Part shown: positions 53,283 to 64,000 of the stretch, one piece after another | Layout of the letters: every line of letters begins with the position of its first letter | Position numbering within the stretch: the stretch's first letter is position 1 | Source: Struthio camelus | Lineage: Eukaryota > Chordata > Aves > Struthioniformes > Struthionidae | DNA length: 64,000 nt | Direction of reading: 5' to 3' | NCBI RefSeq assembly: GCF_040807025.1 | Contig: NC_090954.1 | Coordinates: forward strand, 14,091,501-14,155,500 | Made by a program: the position numbers and the translations under genes | The notes under the pieces: model-generated | The model's input: only the letters and a program-made list of their open reading frames with translations | Told to the model about the DNA's origin: nothing | The model's database searches: none

Positions 53283-53435
53283 GCATTTCCATGTGAAAGG
53301 TAGAGAAACTGAGGCACTGGGAGAGAGCATGACTTGTCTAAATTCACTCAGCAATCCATTAGAAGAGCTCAGACTAGAGCTACCGTCTCTTCATGCTCAA
53401 GCCAGTGTCCTACCTGGTAGGCAACACTGCTTTGC
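53283..53435 (-). repeat. L3/L2/MIR-like retroposon fragment
   Basis: This is the clearest of the ancient scraps. On the plus strand it reads gagaaactgaggcactggg, gcatgacttgtctaaattcac, cagcaatccattagaagagc, then agccagtgtcctacctggta. This parallels the antisense block 'gaggaaactgaggcacagag...gtgacttgcccaaggtcacacagcaagt...ccagtgctctatccacta'. The order and spacing hold for about 130 bases. It belongs to the old amniote retroposon class that also left the copy at 45.2 kb. Confidence 0.6.
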
Positions 53436-54277
53436 CACATCAGCCCCACAGATGGGGTGTACTGGCATATTAACCTGCTAAGAACACACCACAGCCCAAA
53501 GGCTGTTCTTTAATGCACATTATACAGGTATTAACTTGATAGTGCCTTGCTGTTGCATATACACACATGCAAATCATTCACATAAAATCATGTGAGTCTT
53601 CGTCTTCATTAAACAGTATGATATTCCTGTATGTGTGACAGGAACTTTTCTCTCGTGCATCAGCTTTGGAGAAGTTCAGGATCTATTTTCTGGTTGCAGC
53701 TACTTATGATCACAATCAAGATGATATTGACAGATGTATTAACATTGAGGCAGTCTGATTTGATGCTTGTAATTGTAAATACGTTTTGTCCCTGAACATA
53801 TTTCAATAGATTTAAGGTAAATAATACTCTCTGAGGAGGTAAGACTGGAGAAAGACAGATATGGAGGTGAGATGCAGAACATAATATTCTGAATATTCTC
53901 CAGATTTGTATCTCTTTCTGTTCTAGATATCCATTGCACTGCTTAGATGGAGATAAAGGCAATGAGTGAAATATAAGCTTTTCTCCAAGGTATATTCCAA
54001 AACCTCTTACAGGGCTTCACAGAGCTAAAATTGTCTTAGCTCTTCTGCAGTTTCACTGCCATAATGTGCTCATTTAATTTGTGATGGAAATAGCATATTT
54101 GAGTTATCATTATTCATTACTTTAGCTTCTCCTACAGTTTCATTTGTCCTCCTGAAACTCCCCATTGAGTTCGCTCTGGCTATAAATAAATTCTCTTGGG
54201 ATCCTGAATCTCGCTTTCTGAACAAAAATTTCAGTGACTCATTCGCATACATATTTTCTTCCATTATCTTCATCAAG

Positions 54278-54384
54278 GGTGAATGTTCATGCTCATTCCA
54301 AAAGGTCAGAAGGAAAGAAGCCGTGACTAGCTTCCTGTCTGAAGTAGGTCAGAATGCTCTTTCCCTAGATGTCCTTAAATTAAG
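54278..54384 (+). other. Exon-like interval inside a 107-codon open frame without ATG
   Basis: One plus-strand frame is open from 54065 to a TGA at 54386 but has no ATG. Within it a moderately pyrimidine-rich acceptor (ttccattatcttcatcaag) begins a 107-base interval ending in AAG followed by GTGAGT, a strong donor. The other two frames stop within the interval. Its residues include VTSFLSEVGQNALSLDVLK, which has ordinary protein composition. I recognise no family. Open frames of this length are expected by chance in this much sequence. Confidence 0.13.
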
Positions 54385-56133
54385 GTGAGTTATTTTTTAA
54401 CCAGAAACTGTTGGAGTAGCATCTGGTTACAACTAAGTCTCCTTAAGCCACAGAATTGCAGGGTGATTCCTATCCAAAAAAGGAAAGCTGCTAATCAGAA
54501 GAGTGGTGCCATACTGACTGACAAGTCTAATGACTTCATTTGGCATTTCTAAGTAGTAAGCTAGTCGACGCCTTGTTGAATTTTTTTCTAACAGATATGT
54601 ATGGTGCTGGAGTCAAGAACTGTCATTCTTAATTAGTACAAATACTAACCTAACAGACTTGGAATGGAAAAGGTCTCTAGATGCACTGCCTAATGAGGAC
54701 ACAAATTATCCAACAGACACCCTGCATTATCAGCTCATCAGCTGATTATTTCTAAAGGATAACTTCTAAAGGATTTTGTATAACCAAGCAACTCAGGGAT
54801 CAGAAATCATTGGCAATATCTCAAAACACAGCTTTCTGAAGATGCTATCAAGTGCCTAGTTCTTTTCATACATTTCGGTGTACACATTGGCGCACTCACC
54901 TTTTCCAAAAGATTCCTATTGCATGTCTATGTGCTTCCGATAGATTAATGCAGTTTCACTTGCAGAGCTCAGATATTTCTCTGATCTTTCCCTTGACCCA
55001 AAGTTAGTCATAGTCTTCCTTCACATTTTAGCTCTTTTCACCAAACACTGGCAACATAATGTGATGTTTTCCAGGACAAGTGCTTATGACTGGCTGTAGA
55101 TCATGCATCGCCTGATGCTAGGAGAGGACAGTACTTTGAGAACGATCTTGCAAAAACTCTCTAAAAGTGAAACTATTCCTGATGGGTCAAAACTGTTGCC
55201 CTCAGCTCACTTTTTCTGACTCATTGTGACTTCTGACACTTTCAGGAATGTCACTTGCAATGAACTTGCAAAAAATGTGAATTTCACCAAAATCCTATTT
55301 ATCTCAGTTGAGCTCAGTCTCAGGCAGCTATATTCTGCAGCATCACGCTGCTTTGCTTTTGGTAAATAAACCCAAAAAAGAGCAGATATGCATGTGATTA
55401 CTGGTCTTTTCAGGAAAAGGCCCTTATCTTGTATGCCTGGTGTTCCAGCTCTTATTGTTTATGTAAGAAAATGACAAATCAATAACTGTGTTTACCTTTA
55501 ATAAATTATTGATAGCTCTGTGAGGAATCTAAAGTAGAGTGCTATTGAACTACACAATCTGTTCTCTACAATAAGCTCTGCAGTCCTGCCAGTAAACTTT
55601 CCAGTTATAGTCCAGGCGCTGGTTACAGACTAAGAAGTTCTTAGTGGCTTGAATCCTATTACCTCTTCTTCTCTGTCCTGCTGTACAATTTGCACCTAGC
55701 ACTGGAATAATTCAGCCAACTGTCCCAAAGGTGAGACTCCAACTGGTCAGGGACACAGCATGAGACTATCCACAGGAGCCAGCCTTCACATCCGGTAGTA
55801 TTTGCCAGAGCTGCAAATCACCCAATTCAGAACCAGAACATAACAGTTACAAAGCATTGTTCAGGCTTCTTGAGAATGGTCAGATCATTTTTTTCCCATT
55901 GGAGGGTATTTCTTGCTGCTGCCTTTTTTTAGATGCTGATGCTAAAAAGGATTGCAGGGCATAAATTCCATGTAACGGTGAATGTTTTTAACTCCAAAGT
56001 ATATATTACAAATCTGAGCATTGCACTAGTAGCTGCAACATACCTGTGCAATCCATAATAAACATTTAGACAACTCAGGCACTTCTGAAAATAGTTAAGT
56101 AATCGCAGCGAGACCTGCAAAGGACGTTTGGGG

Positions 56134-56152
56134 GTTTGTTTGTTTGTTTGTT
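56134..56152. repeat. (GTTT) microsatellite, nearly five units
   Basis: Four and three-quarter GTTT units in perfect register. Simple sequence. Confidence 0.9.
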
Positions 56153-56430
56153 CTTTTTCTCCTCTGCAATACGGAGGGATCGGGTGACTTCCGTGGCTTG
56201 AACGTGAAGTTATGCAGTGACTCTAAAACCACCTCACTGTCCTGATTTGCATTGCCACAGGACTTGTGTGGATAAGCAGCAAACAGGTTTGGCATGTCCC
56301 TCTGTTAAACCACAAGAATACAAAAGCTGCAGAGATCATTCCAGTCCTGCCAAGCAAGAAACAAAGCTGTTCTCATTGTTCTCTTACACTACTGCCAACC
56401 ATGACACAATATACATTGCATTTCACTTTT

Positions 56431-56511
56431 AGATCTAATTAGAATTAGATAGAAGATAAGATATCTAGAGAGAAGATTAGATATCTAATTCTTAATTAGA
56501 ATTAGATAGAA
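56431..56511. repeat. Cluster of AT-rich direct and inverted repeats
   Basis: A 19-bp word, taattagaattagatagaa, occurs at 56436-56454 and exactly again at 56493-56511. Between the copies is a perfect 14-bp palindrome, attagatatctaat (56476-56489). Overlapping it is an inverted repeat with 11-bp perfect arms, tatctaattct (56482-56492) and agaattagata (56498-56508), around a 5-base loop. All are built from the words TCTAATT and AATTAGA. Local duplication with inversion is the simplest explanation. The TAATTA cores also fit homeodomain sites, but so does any AT-rich repeat. Confidence 0.85.
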
Positions 56512-59500
56512 TTGCCAATGGCTTTAATAGTAGATATAGTTATTCCAAATCTTGGCAGGAAAAAAGGAAAGAAAAAGATGTTTCCTTTCACCTATATTTT
56601 GCTCTGGAGAAATAAAGAGTGGTTATAGATTTTTATGGCCTCTCACAAAAAAAAAGGAAAAGTAGCAAATTCATGAATATTTATGCAAAGAAGAGTTCGC
56701 TGTTCATTTCAACAAAAAATACAAGCTAATCTCTGGTGTCTAATTCTTTTCCTTGAAGTTCTCACAAGAATATGTTCCAGGTACTGAGTAGTAATATGTG
56801 CTCAATTCTGTCACTGATGCACTGGCTGATACTGAAAAATTCATCTATTCTCTTCTTAGGCACTGTCTCTTAGACACTCATAACTAAAAAATGAAGTAGT
56901 GTGTACTTCTTTTATTGACTCTGAGTGGTATGTAATTAAGCCAGTGAATATTTAAAAGTACTATGACATGTTTACATGTACACAAAATATTATTGTGAAG
57001 GAGAAGAATCTATAACACTTAAATAGCTGGCTCACATGCTGATCTTAATAAAGTATTACGGAAGAGGGAAAATCATAATTTTCCGTTCAGTGCTTAAACA
57101 GATGTCTCTAACTGTCCTTAGAAGAAGAGAGACGTATGATCATTTTTCAGTTTCTCCTAGCTAGTTCCAGAGTTCAGAATAGTGCAAAGATATCTCCCTC
57201 TGGCCTGGACTAACAGACTCTTACGAGTAGCAAATTTGCAGATACAACAGAAGTCACTGTACCAATTCTTTTTGCTACGTTTGCCAAAAACTTCTCTTTC
57301 TTTCATGCCTCCCAGGTACATTAATAAGGTCTATTAGAGCCTGGTCTCCATTCTGCTTACTCTTCACCTCCCTAGTACTTCTTCTATATGCTTAGCGTAT
57401 TGACTGATGGTACAGATGGCACTGCCGCTGCGCTCTCACCTGCCCTTACTCAGTGCTAATGTGATTTACTTCATCTTCACTGACACATTTATTTATGCAT
57501 CACAGAATCTCTTTGCATTTTGTCCTCTGCTAAATACTGCACTAAATGGTTTAGAGTTTCATCACCCCATGCACTTCTGCACAACCTGACCTTGAAAAAA
57601 GCACTCCCTCACCTGTTTGCCCTTCTTTATTATCCTAATATTTCAGCACTAAAGGACCACATAAGCTTTCTGTCTGTGTGCAAGTCTTCTCCACACAGTT
57701 TTGCCATTTCTCATTATCTTTTCTTCTGCAATGAGTTCAGCAAAGAAAAGGCTGTATGATCATTGGGATATGAAGGAGAAATACAAGTTTCCAGCTTCTT
57801 GGGGATTTTTATCTGGAGCAGGGAACCAGTAAAACAGAAAGCCTCAAATTATGTCCTTTTCTCAGAGTTGGCCATATTTTAACAAAACTAGACCTCAAAA
57901 ATGCTATTTCAAGAAAAAATAAATGGCTTCATTCCAATAAAGATATCCCAAAGTATATATAATTACAAATCTATGAAAAGCAACAGATCAAATTAAATGA
58001 TAAATTGACATAGATCTCTTTGAACAAAGATTGAGGGTCCATATTTTAGGACCTGCATTATTACACACATAAAACTCAGTCACTGCCTCTGCCAGGCACT
58101 TTCATCAAGGCAAAACATCAGAGTGGGTTCGTATACTACCATGGTAAGATGACTGTTAGCGTTTATCAGCAGTAAGCCCCCCATTCACCTACTGGCAATA
58201 AGATATGTATGCTACAATTGCAAATTCTGAATGCCATAAAGATGTAATGAAGTACTGTGCACACCATGACCAGGACTTAATGGAAAGGAGAGAGGAGAGA
58301 AAGAAGTTTATGTTATTTTGTAAAAAGAGGATATATTGACCTTTCACAAAAATATCCCAAGCTGTAAAGTTCACTCTTATGTTTCAAATGCTCTAGTATT
58401 TAGGGAGGCAAATTGCTATGACCTGCTAGAAGCAAAACAAACCATTTGGATATTTAGAAAAAAAAAGAAAGGCTACCATCAGGCTCAGAAGTAATCCTGG
58501 CTCTCTTGCAGAGATCTGGCAGGAGGTTTCAGAAGTTCCTAAGGGCCATTAAGGTGTTCTGGTGCTTAAAGATGAAGGTCAAAAGTACCAAGCCAGCACA
58601 AATTCCCACGCAGTGCAACTTCGTCACTGAGCTAGCCTAAATGTCTTTGAAAATTCTCTTCCCCAGCCTGTTAAAAATGGTACCCCAGGGTCAGCACCTA
58701 ATTTTTAGAATGAAGAAATGTTTCAGAAGAAGACACAGAAATTAGACTAATTACTTATGACATAATCTGCCGGTACGAGAAGCTTCTACCCAGCCTCAAT
58801 TTACCTTTAAGTTTATTTCTTGAGGCACAGAGATTTATAACCCTGCTGTCATCTTAGCTAGTTTATCAGTGATTGTTTTGTTAGCCACATGAATGTCTAA
58901 TCTGCTTCTAATCTTGCACAGCTCTTGGCACAATGTTATTTTATGACAATGAGCAACATGAGTTATGTGTTGTGTTAAAAAATGTTTTCCTTTTTTCAGC
59001 ATTTAATTCCTGGCCTTTCAATGTTATGGTAAATATTTTCAGTGAAGATCGTTTCCAGCAATGTGCAATTTTAAAAAAAGACTGTGCAGTCTATGTTAAT
59101 TATCATTTGTATGATATAGAACAGACTGTAATACGCAGACTAACACCTCAACTTCTTTCCACTGTAACTCTGTTCTAAAACATTCAGATTATGAGATAGT
59201 TTAAATGCACAGGAAAGGAAAGCAGTCCTTCAGGAGAGCCTGGCATCCTCCCTGCCTCGCTACCACAGCTCAGCTGCTTCACCTAGGCAGCCTCAGCCAG
59301 GATCTGACAAACTCTCCTGTTCACCGCTAGGACTCAATGGGAGGTCACAGTGCTCAGACTTGCCAAACTTGGCACCATTTCTTTAACAGAATAAAAACAG
59401 AATAAAAAGAATTCTTCAAATAAAGCGTTGTAACTTTCTAAATAACTGATGATGGCATTTAATCCCTCCACCAGGTTGCAGTTTCTATCCATTATTTCCT

Positions 59501-62500
59501 AGGAAAAAAAAAAGTTTGGTAGACACAGTAGGTTCTGCATTAAAACCAATAGAATTTGGCAATTCTAGTGGTTCAAAATTCCATTAAGCCAATAAAATCC
59601 ATTGATTTTAATTTCATTAAAGCCAGTTGAATTTCAGTTGCATAAAACTTTCTAATTTATTGCTGTCACAAATTTCACTGAGGATTAGAATGTTCTTATT
59701 CATTTTTTTCCTAAACTGATTTTAGGTTGGGGGAAAATTAGAGAGGAAACTTCCCATTTTTAGGAACTTCGAAACCTAGTTCACAGAGAGCACACGTACA
59801 GGCTGCCTATTTAGAAACCAAACTTTATACAACGCCAACTGCACCATTAAAACTATTTTAATGCTCCTTGTCAAATATATTACTATTCTACAAATGTCAC
59901 AAGGGAGTAAAATATTCTCATCAACAAGATATCTTTTGCATCTGAAATGTGGGTATATGCTTCACACCAATTTACTTGTGACAGAGATAAGGTCAAATAC
60001 ATCGTTCGTAACGTACCATCCAACTTGTATAAAGTTCAAATTCTCTGCTTTTTAATGCAGGGCCTGGGAATCTGAGGAAAGGCTTTGGTCATTTTCATGG
60101 ATTCTGGGTCCCCGGGTCTGTTAGGGCTGTGCCACAGAACAGGCTCTGGTCTGCTTTAAGTTGCACTCAGCTGCCTATGGTCCCTTTTCTTTGCTGCTTC
60201 TTCAGAAGCAGGAGACTAGATTACACAGAACAGCTGCATGTCACCTCTGAATCCTTCTTCGGTGGAAGAACGTCCAAATGATCAAAAACCCTGAATACAG
60301 GAGATTAACTCCCTGTTCTCCTTATGCAGCGCAATGTGCACGCCTTGTATCTCAAGATTTGCCCCTACCAGAGACAGAGCTTGCTGCATCATTCCCATTA
60401 GCATTCCCTATTTCAGTCCCTGGCCATAAATGTCCAAGGTTCTTAATATACATCTTAATATACATTTAATCTATCAGATACTGAGATCCAGCTCCGGGTT
60501 ATCTTTGAATTGACAAAAAGGTATCAAATGACAAAAAAGTATTTTGTCTACAATGATTTTTATATTATTTTCCTAATCATCGATACAAAAGCAGAATATG
60601 CAAGGTAAAGGGCAGGTCGCTTCAAGATTCCTTTTGGAAACACTTCCTTGAATGAAGCTTTATCAATTGCTTTATGAGGTGCATTAAAAATTGAAAAACC
60701 ACTATGCACAATATTTCCCATGTATCGTGCCAATCTTACTCTGACTGTTGTCTGGGAGCATGTGAAATGCACTGAAGTGACTGGAGATCTCTGACCTTAC
60801 TTTGGGAGAGCTGTAGAGATTTCTGCTCTCTGTTGTCTGTTCCATCCTTTTCTAAGATATTCTCACACCCACTACAGACACAATTCAGCTGTTCATATAG
60901 CAGACCTTGTGCTATATTAGCACCACTTGGTGCTAATTCTCAGGTAATTTACTTTAAAGCACTGGGATGTAAATTGCTGTGATTCAGCACGTATTCAAGA
61001 AACTGAGTCTTTGCCACATAGGGGTTAGCAGTCTATCTGTAAGAACGGGGCTGGAGCTACTTTTGTCGTCCCAACACAACCGACAGATGCTCATCCGACA
61101 GCACCTGAAGTGTATTGTGTCAATACTATTAACTTTTTTGATGAGACATTTAATTCTGTCAAAAAATGGATAGTGGGTTTCTTTGACAAGGCTATTTTTC
61201 TTTAGACTAAGACTGACTGGCATGTCAATCTTTCTTCACTGCAGCTTGGACTCTGGGAATTTGAGGCACCTATTAAAAAGATGTTATAACCTTAATTATA
61301 ACATTTCCTATCTTTAACTGCATAAGTTTGCAATTTCAGCACATAACTTACATAACATACAATGAAACAACATTGCTTATATCCATAACCCAGTCATTCT
61401 TGCCACGATTAGCAGTAAGGTGCACAAAAAGACTGGATACTAAGGGTGACTCTCCTGGGCAGGCATGGACAGACGTGCCTCCCTCCACTCGTAGTTCACT
61501 TTGGCCGGGCATAAAGCACGTCCAGTCCAGAGGCCATACGACTGTCTCACGAAGGTCAGTGCTCACGCTAATAAGCCTTTCTGGGAGAAACTGTGACATG
61601 CACAGCTGTGCCACTGCTAGACTGAGGAAGCTAACAGTCAGTCCATGCAAAATAGAAGCAGCGAAACTCATCCTGTTCCCATAAATTTCCCCTAATTTAA
61701 TTAAAATGCTGAAAAACTGTGCATTTCAAATATTTCACAAAGGTTTAGGACTCATCTATAGCTGGGGTCAGGAGGAAATCCTCTTTCCTCAGTGCAGTTT
61801 AGCACAGCATTGTAAGGGATTTGTACTTTCTTCTGGACCGTCTCTGTACACATTATCCTTGACAATGGGATACAAGCCAGACGTGACCAACAAGCACACT
61901 TTTCCAGAAAGACAGCTCTGTTTTCTTGCATTCATTAAAGATAGAATCATTCATTTTGTAATTTTCTCATATAATACTTACTCTGTGTTCTGTTATGCTT
62001 TATTTAAAGCGTGAGTCCTTCTACTGGGCCAAGTTTTTTGGTCATTTGCTATGCCACATGATGTCTGTGATGAGCTAGCAATTGACTTACAGGCAGGGCT
62101 TCTTTCTGGCACCTAAGCCCTGCCAAACTCTGTTGTATATAATGTTTGGACTACTGGAGTTTAGATTCCTGCTTAGCTTACAAACTAGTAAATTCATAAA
62201 GCCATCTAAATGTACTTTAAAAGGTCACAGCAAGGACTGCAGGAAAATCTGACTATTAACAAAGGATGAAAGATGAGAAGAGAAAGGAATAAAATAGCAG
62301 TTTTGATCAGCCAAAGCAATAGATGTGCCCATCAGCTTCCCAAGCGTTTTCAAGCTGGAAGTTACACATACAGATTTGCACTCATTCTTCCCGCTGCTGT
62401 GCTTTTTCCTCTCTCTTTAAGGCAGGGACATATTTCTTCCAGACTTCCAAATACTGATTTTTCACCAGACATAGTCCATTACCCTCTGTCCACAACAGTT

Positions 62501-64000
62501 CAACTGACATCGTCCACATGAAGTCTGTTTCTGGTAATTGTGGGGTCTTCAGCTCAAGTCTAGTGAAATGCACAGCTAAAGCAATGTGAGAAAAAGACAT
62601 CTTTTAATGTGGGAAATGAGTCTGCAAAGCCTAGAACTGGATCAGGATTTAAGAGCCAGTATTTTAGTTCATTGGCTACATTTTATTTATAATATGCTCT
62701 TTAAATTCTTCTCATATAAAAATGACAAGCACTAAATCACAACAGAAGAAAAGATTATTCAAAATTGCAAAATGTTTGCAATCATCTTTTGATAAGTTCA
62801 AGCTGATAACCTTAGCTTTTAATACAATTCTGTGATACGTTTTTCTTACTCTGAAAATGCAAAGGACCACAAGTATTTCAATACCACTACTGGACAACTG
62901 AAATGTGATCATTTTAAATGCATTTTTTCTCTTCTTAACATGGAAATGGACCCTTTCCTGAGGATCCTTCCTGTATGTGCACACATTAAAATGAGCCTAG
63001 CTTCTGTTTAACCACGAAATGCAAGAAAATCATAATCCTGTGCATTTCCAATGTCTGTGGAAGTTTTGCACTACTCTGGTCAAGCCGAAGAGGTTTTATA
63101 TGAGAAAAACTCATCAGAGGGATGGAAATGAAGGAAATGAATTCTGTGGCTCACACTGTCTGTGAATTTTAAGAGTCGTCCAAGGGTCTTTAGAGAGAGA
63201 AAGAAGACTTCAGAAAGAGCACTTACATCAAAACAGTAGTAGCATTTTTGCACTGCTTGTAATTAATAAAGCAAGAAATTAAAGTGCAGCTACATGGCTA
63301 ACACTGAAGTTTCTAATGAAAATAGAAAAAAAAAGCTTTATCTTTTTATTAATCTATTACATTTTAAATGACTGACAGCATCTGAAAGAAGAAAATTATT
63401 AAGTAGAAACTTATCTAGAGCCAAACAATCAGAATCTCACACTCTCTCTCAATTGCAGATACACTTTATGCATCACATGAGTCTATGTTCACCCCGAATT
63501 AATTAATAAAGCCTTCCTCCAAGGCCCACCTGCGCACTCCACTTCTTAAGAATGGTTAATATCAGAGGCATTGGTAGGCAAGTGTGATTTTTCTACAGCC
63601 CCATCCAACAATCTCCTCATTGTTCCTTGTTCTATATCACCTGTTCTACGAGAGGAAGCCTTTCTGGTTTGTGCTGTTATGACAGCAACACTTGTATCAA
63701 ATACGATAGTGTGTTCAATATACTGCTCACGTCAGAGTAAATAAGCCAAAATACTTCTGACACTACGGCCTTGTTTTTCTTCAGTCATATCTGTTTATTT
63801 ATTTCTTTTGGTTTGAGTCATTAGATGAACTAAATCAAGGAATTAAGAGGAATTATATAAAACTTTATATAGGTATACTCATTTAAATTCTGTGTAGGCC
63901 CATGTTCCCATGCCCAATCAGGTGCAGTTGTGTTGTTACTCACTAGTGTTACAAAAATGCTCCGGAAATGCGTCTGCTACTTTCCTGAAATCAGATCAAA

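Larger units (their letters stand above)
53436..64000. other. Noncoding stretch to window end, no gene recognised
   Basis: AT-rich DNA with no assignable gene. An exon-like open interval at 54.3 kb, a GTTT microsatellite and a palindrome cluster at 56.4 kb are listed separately. The 57.2-57.8 kb stretch is pyrimidine-rich with chance open frames. Confidence 0.55.

Noticed and set aside
1-64000. tRNA, rRNA, CRISPR arrays, prokaryotic operons or phage genes
   Set aside because: Nothing in the window shows A/B-box cloverleaf structure, spaced identical repeats, or dense co-directional coding. The sequence is vertebrate noncoding in character.

Overview
This window looks like nuclear DNA from an amniote, most likely a bird. 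The base composition is AT-rich. There is no operon-like coding density, and no open frame reads as a recognisable protein. The only clearly identifiable mobile DNA is old retroposon debris: two CR1 LINE 3' ends and four shorter, more decayed pieces resembling the ancient L3/L2/MIR-type repeats shared by amniotes. Sparse TE content dominated by CR1 fits birds best. A turtle or crocodilian would also carry CR1 but would normally show more of it. I cannot name the species, chromosome or locus.

Layout. 1-5.3 kb is featureless AT-rich DNA. A TG/CA-TA microsatellite with a palindromic core lies at 5.3-5.4 kb, followed by a small CpG-rich patch at 5.9-6.1 kb. From 6.1 to 17 kb there is little except an L3/MIR-like scrap at 11.4 kb. 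At 17.05-17.54 kb three things sit side by side: a minus-strand CR1 end, a perfect 13-bp inverted repeat, and an exon-like segment on the minus strand. A plus-strand CR1 fragment occupies about 22.9-23.3 kb. Two CpG-dense patches lie at 26.3-26.6 and 27.6-27.7 kb, and a third, about 300 bp long, at 32.0-32.3 kb. An L3-type tail lies at 34.6 kb. Two smaller CpG-dense patches lie at 38.9 and 40.1 kb. A 14-copy pentanucleotide array sits at 44.6 kb. L3/MIR-like scraps occur at 45.2 and 53.3 kb, and a nest of AT-rich direct and inverted repeats at 56.4 kb. The rest, to 64 kb, shows nothing I can name.

The listed open frames are what AT-rich noncoding DNA produces by chance. Several short intervals have good splice-site consensus at both ends plus a single open frame. 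They are reported as weak exon candidates because such pairs also arise by chance at this scale. The window is therefore best read as intergenic or deep intronic DNA. I found no convincing previously undescribed system. The CpG-dense patches and the 17.4 kb inverted repeat are the signals I would check first.
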